Of a stretch of DNA of 64,000 nt, positions 1 through 11,540 are shown one piece after another (the stretch's first letter is position 1; each line of letters starts with the position of its first letter). The translations under genes and the position numbers were made by a program. The stretch is from Zygnema cylindricum (lineage: Eukaryota; Streptophyta; Zygnematophyceae; Zygnematales; Zygnemataceae). Under the pieces are notes generated by a model. The model was not told where the DNA came from. It ran no database searches and saw nothing but the letters and a program-made list of their open reading frames with translations. The stretch covers positions 16,811-80,810 of the forward strand of contig JBBHKE010001156.1 in NCBI GenBank assembly GCA_037447655.1. Reading direction: 5' to 3'.

Positions 1-297
1 GTCCGCTCGAGAGAGAGAGAGAGAGAGAGATTGCAGAAAAGAAGGCTGTCCAGGTTGGCCGCCAATGAAAAGGGAAGGATCAGTAGAGACGAAAAAGCAA
101 CTCAAAAGTAGCAGCGATGAAAAAGGGACTTAGTCTTTTTTTTGGCTGATCTTTTCAGAGATGTATGGAGGGAATGCTGATTAGGGTTCTAGGTGTTTTT
201 CGTGGTTATTGTTATTGTTGTTAACTTTTTGCGAAATGACTTGTGGAAAGCGGTGGACGGGTGAGGATTTATAATGACTTTCTTAAATGCTCGACAG

Positions 298-2197
298 GTA
301 CGAGTGGAGCTGTATGATACGAAAAGGACTCGTTTTATCGAGGCACATGATTCTGCTCTTGCCTGTTTTGCTCTTACACTTGATGGGACTCGCCTGGCAA
401 CTGCATCGGTTAAGGGCACTCTTATCAGAATCTTTAGTACTGCGGACGGCACCAAACTGCAAGAGGTCTGTAGGAGCTTTTACATGTTATTTATTCCGTT
501 TTTTTGAAAAACTCTGTTACAGTCGGTGTTTCGTTGTTATGAGCATCGAGGAGTGAATAGAGTGGAAAAACAGGCGCAGTTTCTGGATTTTTAACCTTTT
601 TTTTGGTCAATTTTAGAAAGTAATACTGGGAGAGAGATAGGGGATGGTGTTGACGGTTAGGGTTTCCCGGCAATTGCAGTTTATTGTGTGTTATCTTGCC
701 GAGTGTTAACTGTTTTCTGGAAATTTGATACCATTATAATTCTTTTGCTTGTATATCACAGCTACGACGAGGAGCAGATCGAGCCGATATTTACAGTATT
801 GCATGCTCCCCTCAGGGTCAGTGGCTTGGCGTGTCCAGTGACAAAGGGACAGTTCATGTGTTTGCCCTGAAAGGCTCTCCACCTTTAGAGGAGAGAGGGA
901 CTGATACACTCGCAGGAAATTTGGTTCCACCATCACCGAGTGGCAATACTATAGTTCCAAATGGGAGTGGTTCTCCTGGGAGAGGATTGAGCTGTGGAAG
1001 CCCAAACGGTGGAGGGAACCCAGGGTCTTCATTCGCTTTCATGAAAGGTGAGGATTGGCTAACCAAATTTATGAGGTTTTATGAAACTTCTGTAAGGAGG
1101 TTAGAGAGCTACAAACTGTATGATTAAAAGTGAAGATTATTGACGTAAATGTTTTTTTTGCCGTTGAAATCATTTCTCCGTGCACAAAAGTCTGATTTCC
1201 GTTTGGAAAACCATCAATTGGAAGGTAAGAATCTTTTCTTTCCATCACAACCGAAGTGTGCATAAAGACAATGAGTTTATTAACCGTTTATGACAGTAAT
1301 GCTAATACCAATACACAGTTGAACACACGGTATCAGTCGCTATTACCATCAATAACATTTATTTGGCGCCGGTTTTTTTGCCCCGTGTCCTCAAATTAGC
1401 ATTTATAAGGTTAATTGTTTTTTTCTTAACACTAAATCCTTGAAACGGTTCAAAACCAGCAACGTCATTTAGAACTGAATTAGAATTAATAACACTAAAA
1501 CAAAACCCATTTCTTTACTCTAATAACGATTCACGGTTTAGTCATGCAAGAAATATAGTTGCAGGCAGTCTTTATACTAACGCGGAATGAACTGGAGTTA
1601 CGTTGCAGTGTCGATGGTACGAATAATATCTGACAGAGAGTTTTACATCCATTATGTATTTTGACTGGTGAACAGGTGTCCTTCCTAAATATTTCAGCTC
1701 CGAGTGGTCATTTGCCCAATTCCGACTCCCAGAAGAAACACGATCGATTGTTGCCTTTGGTCCACAAAAGAATACTCTTATAGTGGTGGGAACCGATGGA
1801 AGGTATGGCTTTTGAAATGAACAACTTTCTAGAAACTTTTGCAGACCTCTTTGCCACTTTTTGCTTTTTTCTCCAACTTTTAGCCATCTTTCAGCCAATT
1901 TTTGCTTCGCTTTGATCCATTGGAAATACTTACAACTGTATTCCAATTTTTTTTTTTGTGTTTTTTATTGTTTTTTTTGCGATTTGTGTTTTTTTGCTCT
2001 ACAAGTTTTGTCTGATTCGCGACGAAGATAAACAAAAAACTGGTGATGCAAAAAAACGTTTTTTCTTTGTTTGTTTGTTTTTGTTTTGGAGCAGCTACCA
2101 CAAATGTTTGTTTGATGGAACGATCGGTGGAGAAATGGTGAGGCAGGAATATGTAAGGTTCATGAACTCAGACCGTGAACCAGAGGAGGTATCGTGA
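298..2197 (+). CDS. ATG18: ATG18/WIPI-type PROPPIN autophagy protein, 3' part
   Basis: This is a WD40 beta-propeller protein that binds PI3P on autophagic membranes and supports phagophore growth. Four exons are readable: 298-465, 762-1047, 1676-1802 and 2095-2197. Phases match and introns begin GT and end AG. Exon 1 carries [17 protein letters not shown] and [12 protein letters not shown]. Exon 2 opens with [14 protein letters not shown], whose LRRG is the family's phosphoinositide-binding (F/L)RRG motif, and continues with [13 protein letters not shown] Gly/Ser/Pro-rich insert follows, then the conserved [20 protein letters not shown] and [11 protein letters not shown] (exon 3). Exon 4 has [14 protein letters not shown]. 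The order and wording match plant ATG18 closely. The N-terminal blades lie upstream of the window. The stop at 2195-2197 follows EPEEVS; GTATCG inside that tail could instead be a splice donor leading to the exon candidate at 4053. Function is known for the family; the gene model is inferred. Confidence 0.93.
1323..1541. mobile_element. Degenerate CACCGC-type MITE in ATG18 intron 2
   Basis: The right end (TAATAACGATTCACGGTTTAG) and an inverted, more diverged left end resemble the termini of the better preserved 223-bp elements at 39,792-40,015 and 40,709-40,931. Size is also similar. It lies wholly within the intron between 1047 and 1676, so it should be spliced out. No coding capacity. The left terminus is weak. 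Confidence 0.5.
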
Positions 2198-4052
2198 CTT
2201 ACTGTAAAGGAAGAGGGAAGAAGGTCTTCCTCCTGACTATTATGGCAGTTGCTCAGGATATATGTCTATTTACCAAAAGCCGTGGAGAAACGGAGGGAAT
2301 TGCTTCGTCTTCATGAGACGAGAGACAGAGAGAGGAGAGGAAGAGGAGGTTGACGCATTAGGAAGAGGAGGAGAGAGAGAGAGAGGCACTGCCTCAACCA
2401 AATCTTGTGTACAGAGATTGTGTGATTGTATAGAGTTTCTTTTGAGTTTTAGCAGGTGTAAATGTGGAACCGTCGAAGTGTTTTTCTTTTTATTTTGACA
2501 TTTTCATTGTTCACAAGATATACTCGTTAGACCCTTTGCATGTTTTAGGAGTTTCTATGAGTTTTTTACTGGTCAGTCATGTCGCTAAATGACTAATACT
2601 TAAAAAAGTACCTTTTTGCTTTTTTAGGGTTTCAGTGAGATTTCGGGTTTTTGGGAATCATAGAGCAGAGCTCCCCTAGAAATCTAGGGCAGTGGAAACT
2701 TTTCATGTTTATCTTAGTTATATTTTCAAGACTTAAAAAATCTTATTTTCTTCTTTTGGAAGTCTTATTTAATTGTCGTTGTTGGGCGATTTATTAAATT
2801 TCACTCTTCGTTGTGTATGTGTCAATAAAAATTGGTCGAGCGACAGTTCTTTGACGTATGCATGTTTATTAAGGCATTGTTGTGAATATTGTCATATTGT
2901 GAAGTGCGAGTGTGTGAGTATGCCTGTGATAAACACCAGGAAGGTGATTTTATTTTCATTTTATTTTTCTTTTAATTCTTAGGAATAATTTTTGGCACTT
3001 ATTTTTTCTGTCATTATTCCACTTTTTTATTTGTTGTTAGAGCTGTGTAGACCATTAGGTGTATTCGTTTGTAATAAAAATTAGTTTTTAACTTTACTGC
3101 CTGTTCAAAAGATATTGTGATGGCACCGTGGTGATATTCTAAAGAAATAAACATAAAAATCCTATTCTTCATTTTTTAGATTAAAAATTTGATTGAGTTA
3201 ACGACTTTAACTCGTCTAAGAAAGAAAACAAACAAGTTTGCGTATATTATTTGTATTGAACTAGTGTGGTTACCATTCATCCTTTTATTGGCCTCTTCAA
3301 TTTGTGTATTGTTGATTGTAAGTGCTGATCTCTCAAATGACAATTTATGTGTCAGTGTGATTACTTCGGAATTTGATGAAGCTATTAATTGACATTTCTT
3401 ATATACCTGAAAACTGGGTTATACATGAGACAAGACTTAGGCAAAAAGAGCGATGGTAAACCATCCAAGTCCGTGAGAACAAAAATTGGCGGCAATGCCA
3501 AAACTGAAAAACTACATGTGGAGGGAAGCAGGCAACAAGGAAAGGCAAGGCGAAAGAAACAAACACACACACAGGAAAATGGCATGTAAAACAAAGAAAA
3601 AAAACCAAAGAAGCAACTAACCACGAAAAGCAATGTGGTGCAATTGCCATCGCCTTCAATATTAAACGTGTTTTGGGCCGGTCAGGGGCATTTGACGTTG
3701 TGATTGACCACTTGGTTTGTTCTGAGGCAACTAATTGAAAGCTGACGAGTCTTACCCTTAGACCATGATTTGTCAATTGGAAATTGAAAAGAGCTTGGGC
3801 AGCTTTGTATTCGTTTGACATGTATAAATAAGTTTAAAAATATGTGTCACCATATGCACATTTACCTGCAAGAAGGTGAAATCAAGAAACGAAAAAACTG
3901 AGAGCAGTACACGAACCAAATGACTGGCAAACATGACAACCGAAGACAGGAATGGGAATGACAATGATATCTCAGTTCTATTACGCCGTTTTGTCGTTTT
4001 GCTACTTTTGCCTATCTAACACTTCCTGACTGTTTTTAATTTTTTAACACAG
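2198..4052. other. AT-rich sequence downstream of ATG18, no clear gene
   Basis: AT-rich with many T runs, including a short GAGAGA-rich stretch near 2320-2390. It probably holds the ATG18 3' UTR, or a last intron if the 4053 exon belongs to that gene. Short open frames here show no recognisable domain. Confidence 0.5.
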
Positions 4053-4148
4053 CTAGAAGACTTGGGTGTTGTAGAGGTGGTGGAGAGTATTCAGAGTGAG
4101 TCAATTTATCCGGAGTTGCTGAATATTGAGAATTTGACGTTTTCTTGA
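4053..4148 (+). CDS. Possible orphan 3'-terminal exon
   Basis: A T-rich tract ending ACACAG is followed by 31 open codons starting LEDLGVVEVVESIQ and ending IENLTFS before TGA. It looks like an acidic terminal exon. If spliced from the GAG|GTATCG site at 2188/2189 the frame is kept, which would extend ATG18 by about 30 residues. I know no ATG18 with this tail, so it may belong to another transcript or be chance. Confidence 0.27.
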   Translation, partial: LEDLGVVEVVESIQSESIYPELLNIENLTFS

Positions 4149-4379
4149 TTGAGTCGAACTGGACCTATGGTCTTTGACGTATTATGTCTTGTATCTCCCT
4201 AAAAAATCATCCGAGATGAGGTTTTTCATAATAGAGATAGGTACTTTGCATTTACACAAGGCATTCTTTTGTCGTGTTGTGGTTTGGTGAAGGGGAAATA
4301 AAAAGGTGAAATTCTAAGGAGCGACTTCTCTAACCAATGTTTCCTATCCCTCATGCAACGGTTCAGTGCCCGAGGACAA

Positions 4380-4560
4380 CAATTTTTGAAGTTAACATTT
4401 AAAAATTAGAAATTAGAATATTGAAATTAGAAACTAGACATTAGAAATTAAAATTACAACTAGAATGAGAGAATTAGAACTAGACTTAGAATTAGAGATT
4501 TGAAATAGAAATAGAAATAGAAATAGAAAATATAAATATAAATATAAATAAATTTAAAAT
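4380..4560. repeat. AT-rich short tandem repeats
   Basis: Irregular repeats of ATTAGAA-like units pass into (GAAATA)n and (ATAAAT)n runs. Low-complexity intergenic DNA. The sequence to about 5090 holds further A-rich and CAA repeats but no recognisable gene. Confidence 0.8.
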
Positions 4561-5090
4561 TTTCATATAATTAAAAAATCAACAGGACCACAATTTTCCG
4601 GTAAAGCTTGTGAAGATTTTTTGAAGATTTGTAGTCAGTTTTAGGGTTTAGAGGTTAATGCATGTTTTTGAGAAAAAAAAGGAGAGGTCTAACTTGAAAA
4701 GCAGAAAAAAAAAGTTTCTGGAAGTGATTTTTTAATGCTTTAAAGAAAAATTTGGGCAAGCGTATGAAAATTATTATGGGATTTTAGAATGGGAATGTAA
4801 AGAATTACTCAATAAAAACCAAAAAAAATCATAAAATCCCAGATTTTGTTCGTCTTAATTTATTCCCTTTTTAACTCATATTATTTGTCATGAGATTACA
4901 TACAACCTGGATGAAAAAAATAACAATAACGAGAACAAGAACAAGAACAAACAACAAGGAAAGCAAGAGCAAGGGCAATAGCAATACCAAAAACAATAAC
5001 AAAAAACAATACTAATACCAATACCAACAACAACAACAACAACAACAACAATAAATGAATACAATAAAATAAAAATCAAGAAAAACTCAC

Positions 5091-6267
5091 TGCTTGGAAG
5101 ATCAAGTTCTCCTCTCGTCCCACAACAAGGACTTACTCCTTGTCCCAAGTTTCGCAGATCAGGTCCGTTGAAAAAGTCATCTAATCCTCCTGCTTCGAAA
5201 GATTGCCAAATTTTGTTTTGAGTCTTCTCTCCCTCTCCCCCTCCCTCTTTGTTCTCCACATCATCCAGAAACATCTCTTCATCAGTGTAAACCTCATTTG
5301 GGGTACCTATTTGACCTAAACCTTCTTTCTTAAGCTTTGCTTTTATCTTTTCCTTCTTCTTCTCTTTTTCTCCTTCTTCATATAAATTTGGAGTTGAATT
5401 TTCCTCTGAATTGGAAAAAGAATCAGAATATTTTGGTTCTGTTGTTTCATTTGGTAAAATTGAAGTGTTATCTTTTCTTTCTGTTGTATTTTTTGTTGAA
5501 AATAAAGGCGAAGTCTCATTTTCTGTCTCCGAAAAGCCCGCAGATTCCTTATTTTCTCCATTTTTCTCTTTCTCCATCTCAGAATTGTTATGTTTCATTG
5601 GGTTTTCTTGCATTTCTCTCTCCGTTTCTGTCTCCATTCCTGTTTCTGTGCCTATTTCCTTTTCTGATTCCACTTCCGTTTCCGTTTCCGTTCCTTTTTC
5701 CATTTCCGTGTTCTTTTCCGTTCCTTTTTCCTTTTCCGTATTCTTTTCCGTTCCTTTTTCCGTTTCCGTTTCCATCCAATCCATTTCTATTTCTGTTTCT
5801 GTTTCTGTTTCCGTTTTGTTTTCCGTTTCTGTTTTTGCTCCGGTTTCCGTTTTAGTTTCCGTTCCCGATCCTGAATTGGCCCTGCTAATTTTGTCCTCTT
5901 GTGAAATTTTGTCTTTTTTTGGTTCACCAATTTCAAAATCCAATGACCGACCATTATCTGCTGCCTTCATCGCTTCACCTTTTTCTGCCACGTCAGCATT
6001 ATCTGTGAGCTTGTTGAGGACAGGAGAGGTTTGTTTTAAAGCTATGGAGGATTTTCCGTACAAAAGAAGAGGAAGACCCAGCAGGAGAAAACAACAGAAC
6101 GAGGCTTGAATGGTGACAGCTGTCCGAGAGGAGAGACGAGAGAGTACCAAGTGGCAGCAGAGGAGAGGAGTAAGAAGGGAGGAAGTGGAGGCGGCGCGAC
6201 GTGACTTGAAGGGTGAGGAGGGAGAGGGAGAGAGAGGAGAGGCGCGAGAGGCAGAAAGGGAAGACAT
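5091..6267 (-). CDS. Acidic, Thr-Glu-repeat protein, 5' exon
   Basis: I do not recognise this gene. A long minus-strand frame begins with a Ser/Pro/Arg-rich leader. A hydrophobic stretch follows (SFCCFLLLGLPLLLYG), probably a signal anchor or membrane segment. Then comes a very acidic tail dominated by TETE/EKGTEKN repeats, mixed Asn/Ser/Glu sequence, a Lys-rich patch and GGLDDFFNGPDLRNLG. A GTGAGT donor at 5090 suggests the exon ends at 5091; the frame beyond is CAA-repeat intron. No downstream exon was found. The layout suggests a type II membrane protein with a charged lumenal stem. I considered a GPI-transamidase-like N-terminus because of GLPLL, but the match is too short. The start codon is uncertain; the 5' 150 bp are low complexity. 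Confidence 0.45.
5600..5870. repeat. Coding hexamer repeat (TTCCGT/TTTCTG units)
   Basis: Tandem, slightly varied 6-bp units encode the Thr-Glu and Glu-Lys-Gly repeats of the minus-strand exon. Repeats in multiples of three keep the frame, so length can drift without breaking the protein. Confidence 0.8.
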
Positions 6268-6400
6268 CGTAGAAGAAAGGAGGGGAGAAGAGGTAGAGGA
6301 GACAGTGAACTGGAAGGAGGGGAGGAGAGAGGAAGAGGAGAGGGTGGGGAGAGAGGGAGAGAGGGAGTGAGGGAGTGAGGGGGGGAGAGGGAGAGAGAAA
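6110..6400 (+). repeat. GA-rich low-complexity tract
   Basis: Almost pure purine on the plus strand (GAGAGG/GGAGAG), overlapping the 5' end of the minus-strand exon. It is probably a promoter or 5' UTR pyrimidine tract of that gene when read on the minus strand. Confidence 0.7.
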
Positions 6401-7628
6401 GGAAGGTAAATAATTATGAATTGAAGAAAGAAGAGACCATTGGGAATGTGACACGTGTTAAAAGAATTCAGGAATGGAGTCTCAAAAAACTTAATACAAA
6501 AAAGATATCATTTTTAAATACATGGCCAAAAAACCCTAAAATAAAGTAAAACCCTAACTAAAGCTACAAACCTTAAAATAGGGTTCAAAACAAGAAAGTA
6601 AACGGAATAATAAAAAACCGGAATTTCACATCCTAATTAACCAAAAAAACGACCTTTCGCGAAACCCTAAAAGTAGTTTTGACACAAACCCTAAAAAAGA
6701 AATCCTTTCATGCGGCGATTGGATAGGGAGGTTCGTTTGTCGGTAGCATTTTAAAATTGAAAAAATTGTACTTTTGGTCACTTCGTTATTTCCCCGCGCA
6801 AAACTGAAAAACCGGCCAACCGTACATTATTCGTACGAAGTGGATATCGTACGAAAGATTTTCCCTGTGGATGCTCCGCGAACTGCAAGGTGACACCCGG
6901 CAAAAAGCCGCATGAAAATGTACACTTTCGGGGCACACCCTTCCAGGTTCTGACTCTTGAGGGGTGTCAGCCGAAACCCGTGAGTAATTCCGCCTCCGTA
7001 CAGACGTCTGCCGACACCATCTCTGACAATCCGCGTGAAGACGTAGGCCCGATGAGATAAATGTTTTTGACTTTTTGATATGGCTGGCCACGTGGCATCA
7101 TGCTGATATCAGCTTTTCTTACGTGGAGGGACATCGACAGGCAAACCAAACCGACAATTTTCCAAGGATTTCGCACTTTATTTTAAGTACGCTGTACGTT
7201 AATGGTGTCCACCAGCATTTTGGGCTGTCCGCATGACAAATCCCATGGTACAGCTGGACAAGAATATTTTTTTTCGTACAGTGCATCGTCAGCATCGCTA
7301 TCGGCATCAATTATTTCCTCTTAGATCAGCATTTCTCCGTACACATCATTTATCCATATTAATAAACATATGGTAATCATAGACCATAGTGTACGAATGG
7401 TATACGAACTGAACGGTAATCATCATAGAACGTAATACGATTTACTGGGTGACGTACTCAAAGGACGCGATACACCTTTGTACGTACAAAGGTACCTACG
7501 GACGCTTTCGCCTGCAGGAATATTGGAATACTGAACAACGCGTGTAAATAACAATTTCTTATCACTATGGGTGAAGTTCCATCAGTCGTTTCTGTAATCG
7601 TACGGCCAACTCTACGGGCCGAGTTAAT
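6401..7628. other. Non-coding, CGTAC-rich sequence
   Basis: Scattered CCCTAAA-like words around 6530-6700, then sequence rich in CGTAC/GTACG. No conserved protein, RNA gene or clean terminal repeats were seen, though the composition matches the decayed elements on the right. Confidence 0.5.
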
Positions 7629-8362
7629 TGAGGGTAAGGTTCCATTAGGCGGTCCCAGTAAAAGTACGGACAAGTCTACTGACAGCGTTTACTGGAAGTC
7701 CGCTCCATTATGTCGGGCCAGTAACAAGCATTCCTCAATTATGATTGGCGCCACATAAGTTACAGTCCAGATTCTAAAAATCTTAAAAAAATCTACAAAC
7801 GGGATATCTGTACGAAATATCTGTACGACCGGAGGTAGTTAATGATTTGTACATAAAGTTTTCGGCCAGATTTTGATTTTGAAAATAGAAATCGAAATTT
7901 CGAAACGGAATGGCAAAAAGAAGTGTCAAACTTTGAAGGTCGCGGCAAAACCTTGAATGTCAGACGGAGCGTGCGAGGATATTTTCAACCTGACATGCAT
8001 TCAGCGTGGCAGGCGGCACATGGCCTGTACGACGTGCACGCCTGTGATCCCTCGATCAAAGTAGATATGTATTTATTTTTTGACGTGTACCAATGGCAAT
8101 CATCTCGTGGGCCCCAACTCTCCTCGCGAGGAGAGTTGGGGCCCACGAGATGATGTGCCCGATTGCTTCGCAGATCTATAATAGTGAAACATCCAACGGT
8201 CAGGAATCACTCCTACATCATTGGAGCTTCCCGACAGCTTTCCAGTAGCGATGTTTCGTCTTACAAAAAAAAATTAATGGTACGGATATGTACGGTGATG
8301 TACGAATACGTACGGCGTCCAGTAGCAAACCTCACTTTTCGCCTAATGGAACCTTACCCTCA
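7629..8362. mobile_element. Putative non-autonomous element with exact 23-bp inverted repeats
   Basis: TGAGGGTAAGGTTCCATTAG plus GCG at 7629-7651 is repeated exactly in inverse orientation at 8340-8362. The interior has no recognisable protein and holds a perfect 56-bp palindrome. No target duplication is obvious, so a transposon identity is inferred from the inverted repeats alone. A related, diverged copy of this end lies near 9784-9812. Confidence 0.5.
8099..8154. repeat. Perfect 56-bp palindrome
   Basis: Two 28-base arms meet with no spacer at CTCG|CGAG between 8126 and 8127. Every position pairs. It is GC-richer than its surroundings and could form a cruciform in DNA or a very stable hairpin in RNA. 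Confidence 0.97.
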
Positions 8363-8816
8363 GTCGATGTTCCATCACGAAGAGTCTGTAATCCACGTGT
8401 TATACATTGAGTGGCACCACGTAGGTTGTGACCGGATATTTATAATCTTATAAAAATCTTCACACCGACAAATTTCACTTCAAATCTTCAATTGCGTACC
8501 ATGTACCTGTGTACCAAATCAAGATACGACAAAAATATTGTACTTTCTGCAAACGCCAGTCTTTTACGCCAGCTCATTGTTTAGGGTTCGTGTTTTCGAA
8601 CATGACGAAAATCCTTTGCCGAAAATAGTGTGACGAAAGAAATTGCGCGACGAAGGACCGTTTCAAGATTACTTTTTTAATTTTCAGTTGCATTTTGAAA
8701 CGTACATACCATGTGCAAATTTCGTCAATTTTCGTTGGTTTTCTATCGTGACACGTAGCAAATTTGTCCAGCGTGTCACGATTATTTTTTTTCTGTATCT
8801 GCCAACCCACCTCTTA

Positions 8817-9595
8817 GGGTGCGTCTCTGTGTGCTTAAGTACGGGTTTTTTTCTGTCGTTTTCCTGTAAAACTTAGAGCCGTACCGCGTAAGTTTCAACC
8901 GTACAATAAAATAGAAAAAAAGAGAAGTACATTTTGCGTCATCATCGAATTTAAAATGTACTACATGTTGTCGTCTTGTGTTTTTCGACCCACTTCGACG
9001 ACAAAAAACGTCATCTTCAACCTTATCTTTAAAATACAGGGCCGATGTGTTTTAAAATTAGGGATTTTCTATAAACAAATAGGAACACGTATTCGCACGT
9101 GTAATGTTTTGTTCAAAAACTTCAAACGAATTCAAGCGACGTGGAAGTGTACACGATTCGCTATGTTTTGTCCGTTTTTGTCTAATACGACAAAGAGAAG
9201 TACACAGTTTGTTTTGTTTTGTCCGTTTCCATCCGGTACGGATTTTTTTTTTGCAAGGGTCTCAAGGTTCCTATGCCATTTCACGTCGAGCCGACAATAG
9301 ACGCAAAGTCAAAACGCATCTTATTCAACCGTGAAACGGCACAGGCTGGAGGGCGGTAGGTCTACAATGTCACGAAAAGTCACGCGACGTCACAAGCAGT
9401 TACGAAAAATAACGTGCGTCATCATAGATTGTAGACGTTGACATCAATCACGGGCTTTGTCGACGTATACAATCGTCACGCCCTTAAGTGAAAATTTCGT
9501 TTGGTACACATAGGGACACCCAAAATCCGGGTCCGCCGGATCTGCACTAAAAAACAAAACAAAATCTCTAAGTTTGAGTACATAGAGACGCACCC
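8817..9595. mobile_element. PIF/Harbinger-type MITE, copy 1
   Basis: The 779-bp element starts GGGTGCGTCTCTGTG and ends with the inverted CATAGAGACGCACCC. Both ends are flanked by TTA, a 3-bp target duplication (8814-8816 and 9596-9598). TTA/TAA duplications and GG-starting termini are typical of PIF/Harbinger. No transposase frame is present. Copy 2 at 35,675-36,447 and a fragment at 40,030-40,238 belong to the same family. Confidence 0.85.
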
Positions 9596-9825
9596 TTACA
9601 GGTACGTTGGCAGCTACAGATAAAAATGAAGCGAAGGCCTCGCGGATGAACATCTGACGGTCAGTATTACCTCCAAGACCTTTGGAGAGTATTGGCAAGA
9701 TTCTTTGTAATGTTGTTTCGCGTATAAAAACAAAATAAGCGGTACGAATTGGTACGGATAGTCGCAAATTTCTGTGAACTACCCCACTTTTCGACTGATG
9801 GAACTTGACCCTAATACGCGATGTA

Positions 9826-9990
9826 CTACACCGCCAATCGCTATTAGCGTTGTGTACGCTAAATCCGTACCGCTTTTTTTTTCTCCATTAGCGTAGTTCA
9901 TTCTATTTTTTTCTTTACTCTATTTAGGGTAATTTTTTTTGTACCGCACAAAACGGAAGTACGTCATCATTTAATTAGTGTGGTGTACGG
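9826..9990. mobile_element. Left part of a CACCGCC-type MITE
   Basis: CTACACCGCCAATCGCTATT at 9826 is identical to the start of the complete element at 40,709. The right terminus is missing or too diverged to place. Sequence from here to about 10,500 is AT-rich and shows nothing further that I can support. Confidence 0.55.
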
Positions 9991-10499
9991 ACAGTGTCAG
10001 ACCGTACAAAATTGTACCTTATTAAGTGAAAAGTATAATTAATGATTTTTAGTAGCCGCAGATGCATGAGAATGTGCGGTCTCAAAAGGGGTTCAATCCG
10101 GATAGTAAAAAATTACGCTGGCACATATTTCATCAACAACCGCATGGTCGGCAGTGTGAACGTCAAACATATACGCCTGAGGAAAGTTATATTTTTCAGT
10201 AAATGAACGTAACTTAATGCAATGTTGCGCCGGCGTATTACAGTAACTTTGACATTTACGATTTCGACTCCAAGTAGGTTCCTTGTTTGCAGTCATAGTT
10301 ATTATTAATGTTATTTTATGGTTATGGTTCAATTAGCGTAAAATTTTACGGTATTAAGGTGAAAACAATTCTATTTAGTATAAATGTCTACTGTAATAAG
10401 GTGTCGAACAAAAATAAGGTAAACGTTTATGTTAATACGGGGTTGAGGTGCCAAAAAAACCTTAATTAAAGTTATTATTTGAATTTAATAGAATGGAAT

Positions 10500-11540
10500 T
10501 ACAATATTTGGCGTTGGTGATATTTGGGGAGAGGAGACGCCAAATGCGGACAGGCCGCAAAAATAAGGGGTTCCTTCTTGACGAATCACAACCAACCGTT
10601 TTTTATACCTTTGGGATCTGGCGCCTACGTCGTCGCCTACGTTGTCATTCTCATTGAAATTTCAATCGATTCACCAAAAAGCAGGCGAAAGCGCCGCCGC
10701 CTGCTCCACTGTTGATCCAAGGATTCCATTTCATGGACGTCATCATTCCCTTCCTACTTCCCTTTGCTCACGCCATGCGTATTTCTCACCCTCCTCCTCA
10801 TTCGTTCTCTACTTATCCGTTTCTACATCTCTTTTTCTCTCTCACAAATTTGTCATCCCATTCTTACCTCTCACTAAGCTTTGTTTCCTCTCTATCGACC
10901 TGCCATCTTTTCCTCCACCCACCTTGTCTCCTCCATATCTCCCTAAATCTATGGTGAAAAACGCTCCCTCTCCCGGTTTGCATGTCCCTCTCCCTCGCCA
11001 TATTTCTTGCCTTCCCATATCCCCATAGGTTTGCTCCACCCCCCCCTCCCTTCCCCTCCTCTCTCCTTGCTTCTGCTGCCATTTCTCTATTCCTCCTCTC
11101 CTCCTCTCGCCCTCTCGGTCTGCCTCTCCCTATTAGTTAATCCCTTTTCTCCCCCTATATTTTTTTCCCTCTTTTTTGTCTTCTTTCCCTCATTCTCACC
11201 TCTCACGGAGCCAATCTCGCTCACTTTTAATCTGCCTCCCACGTTTATTTTTGATATCACTTTCGTTCCCCCCCTCCTCTTCTATCTCTCCACCCTGCCT
11301 CCTTCCCTCTCAATCTGACTCTCCCCCTCTCTCCCTCTTAATCCGCCTCTCTCTATCCGTGAATCCGTCTCTCTTCCTATTTTTTATCCTTTCTTCTCCT
11401 TCTCACATTGAAGAAGCGGATCGCACTCCTCTCAAAGTTCCTCCCTCCCCCCCCCCCTTCCCACCCCTTAAATGCCGCCCCCTCACCTTCGCTCTATCCC
11501 ACTCTCTTTTCCTACCCATCGTGAACTTATTTAATTCAAG
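10500..11540 (+). repeat. Pyrimidine-rich block
   Basis: About 0.8 kb (10,740-11,520) is overwhelmingly C/T with CTCTCC-type words, plus a C run near 11,449. Long open frames here are a by-product of low complexity. A similar block appears at 40,935-41,230, so this may be a dispersed repeat rather than a local expansion. Confidence 0.7.

Noticed and set aside
5091-6267. PIG-S-like GPI transamidase subunit
   Set aside because: Only a short GLPLL-containing hydrophobic stretch is similar; the rest is repeats without family motifs.
6530-6700. CCCTAAA words as a telomeric array
   Set aside because: They are scattered and irregular, not tandem; at most chance or an ancient remnant.
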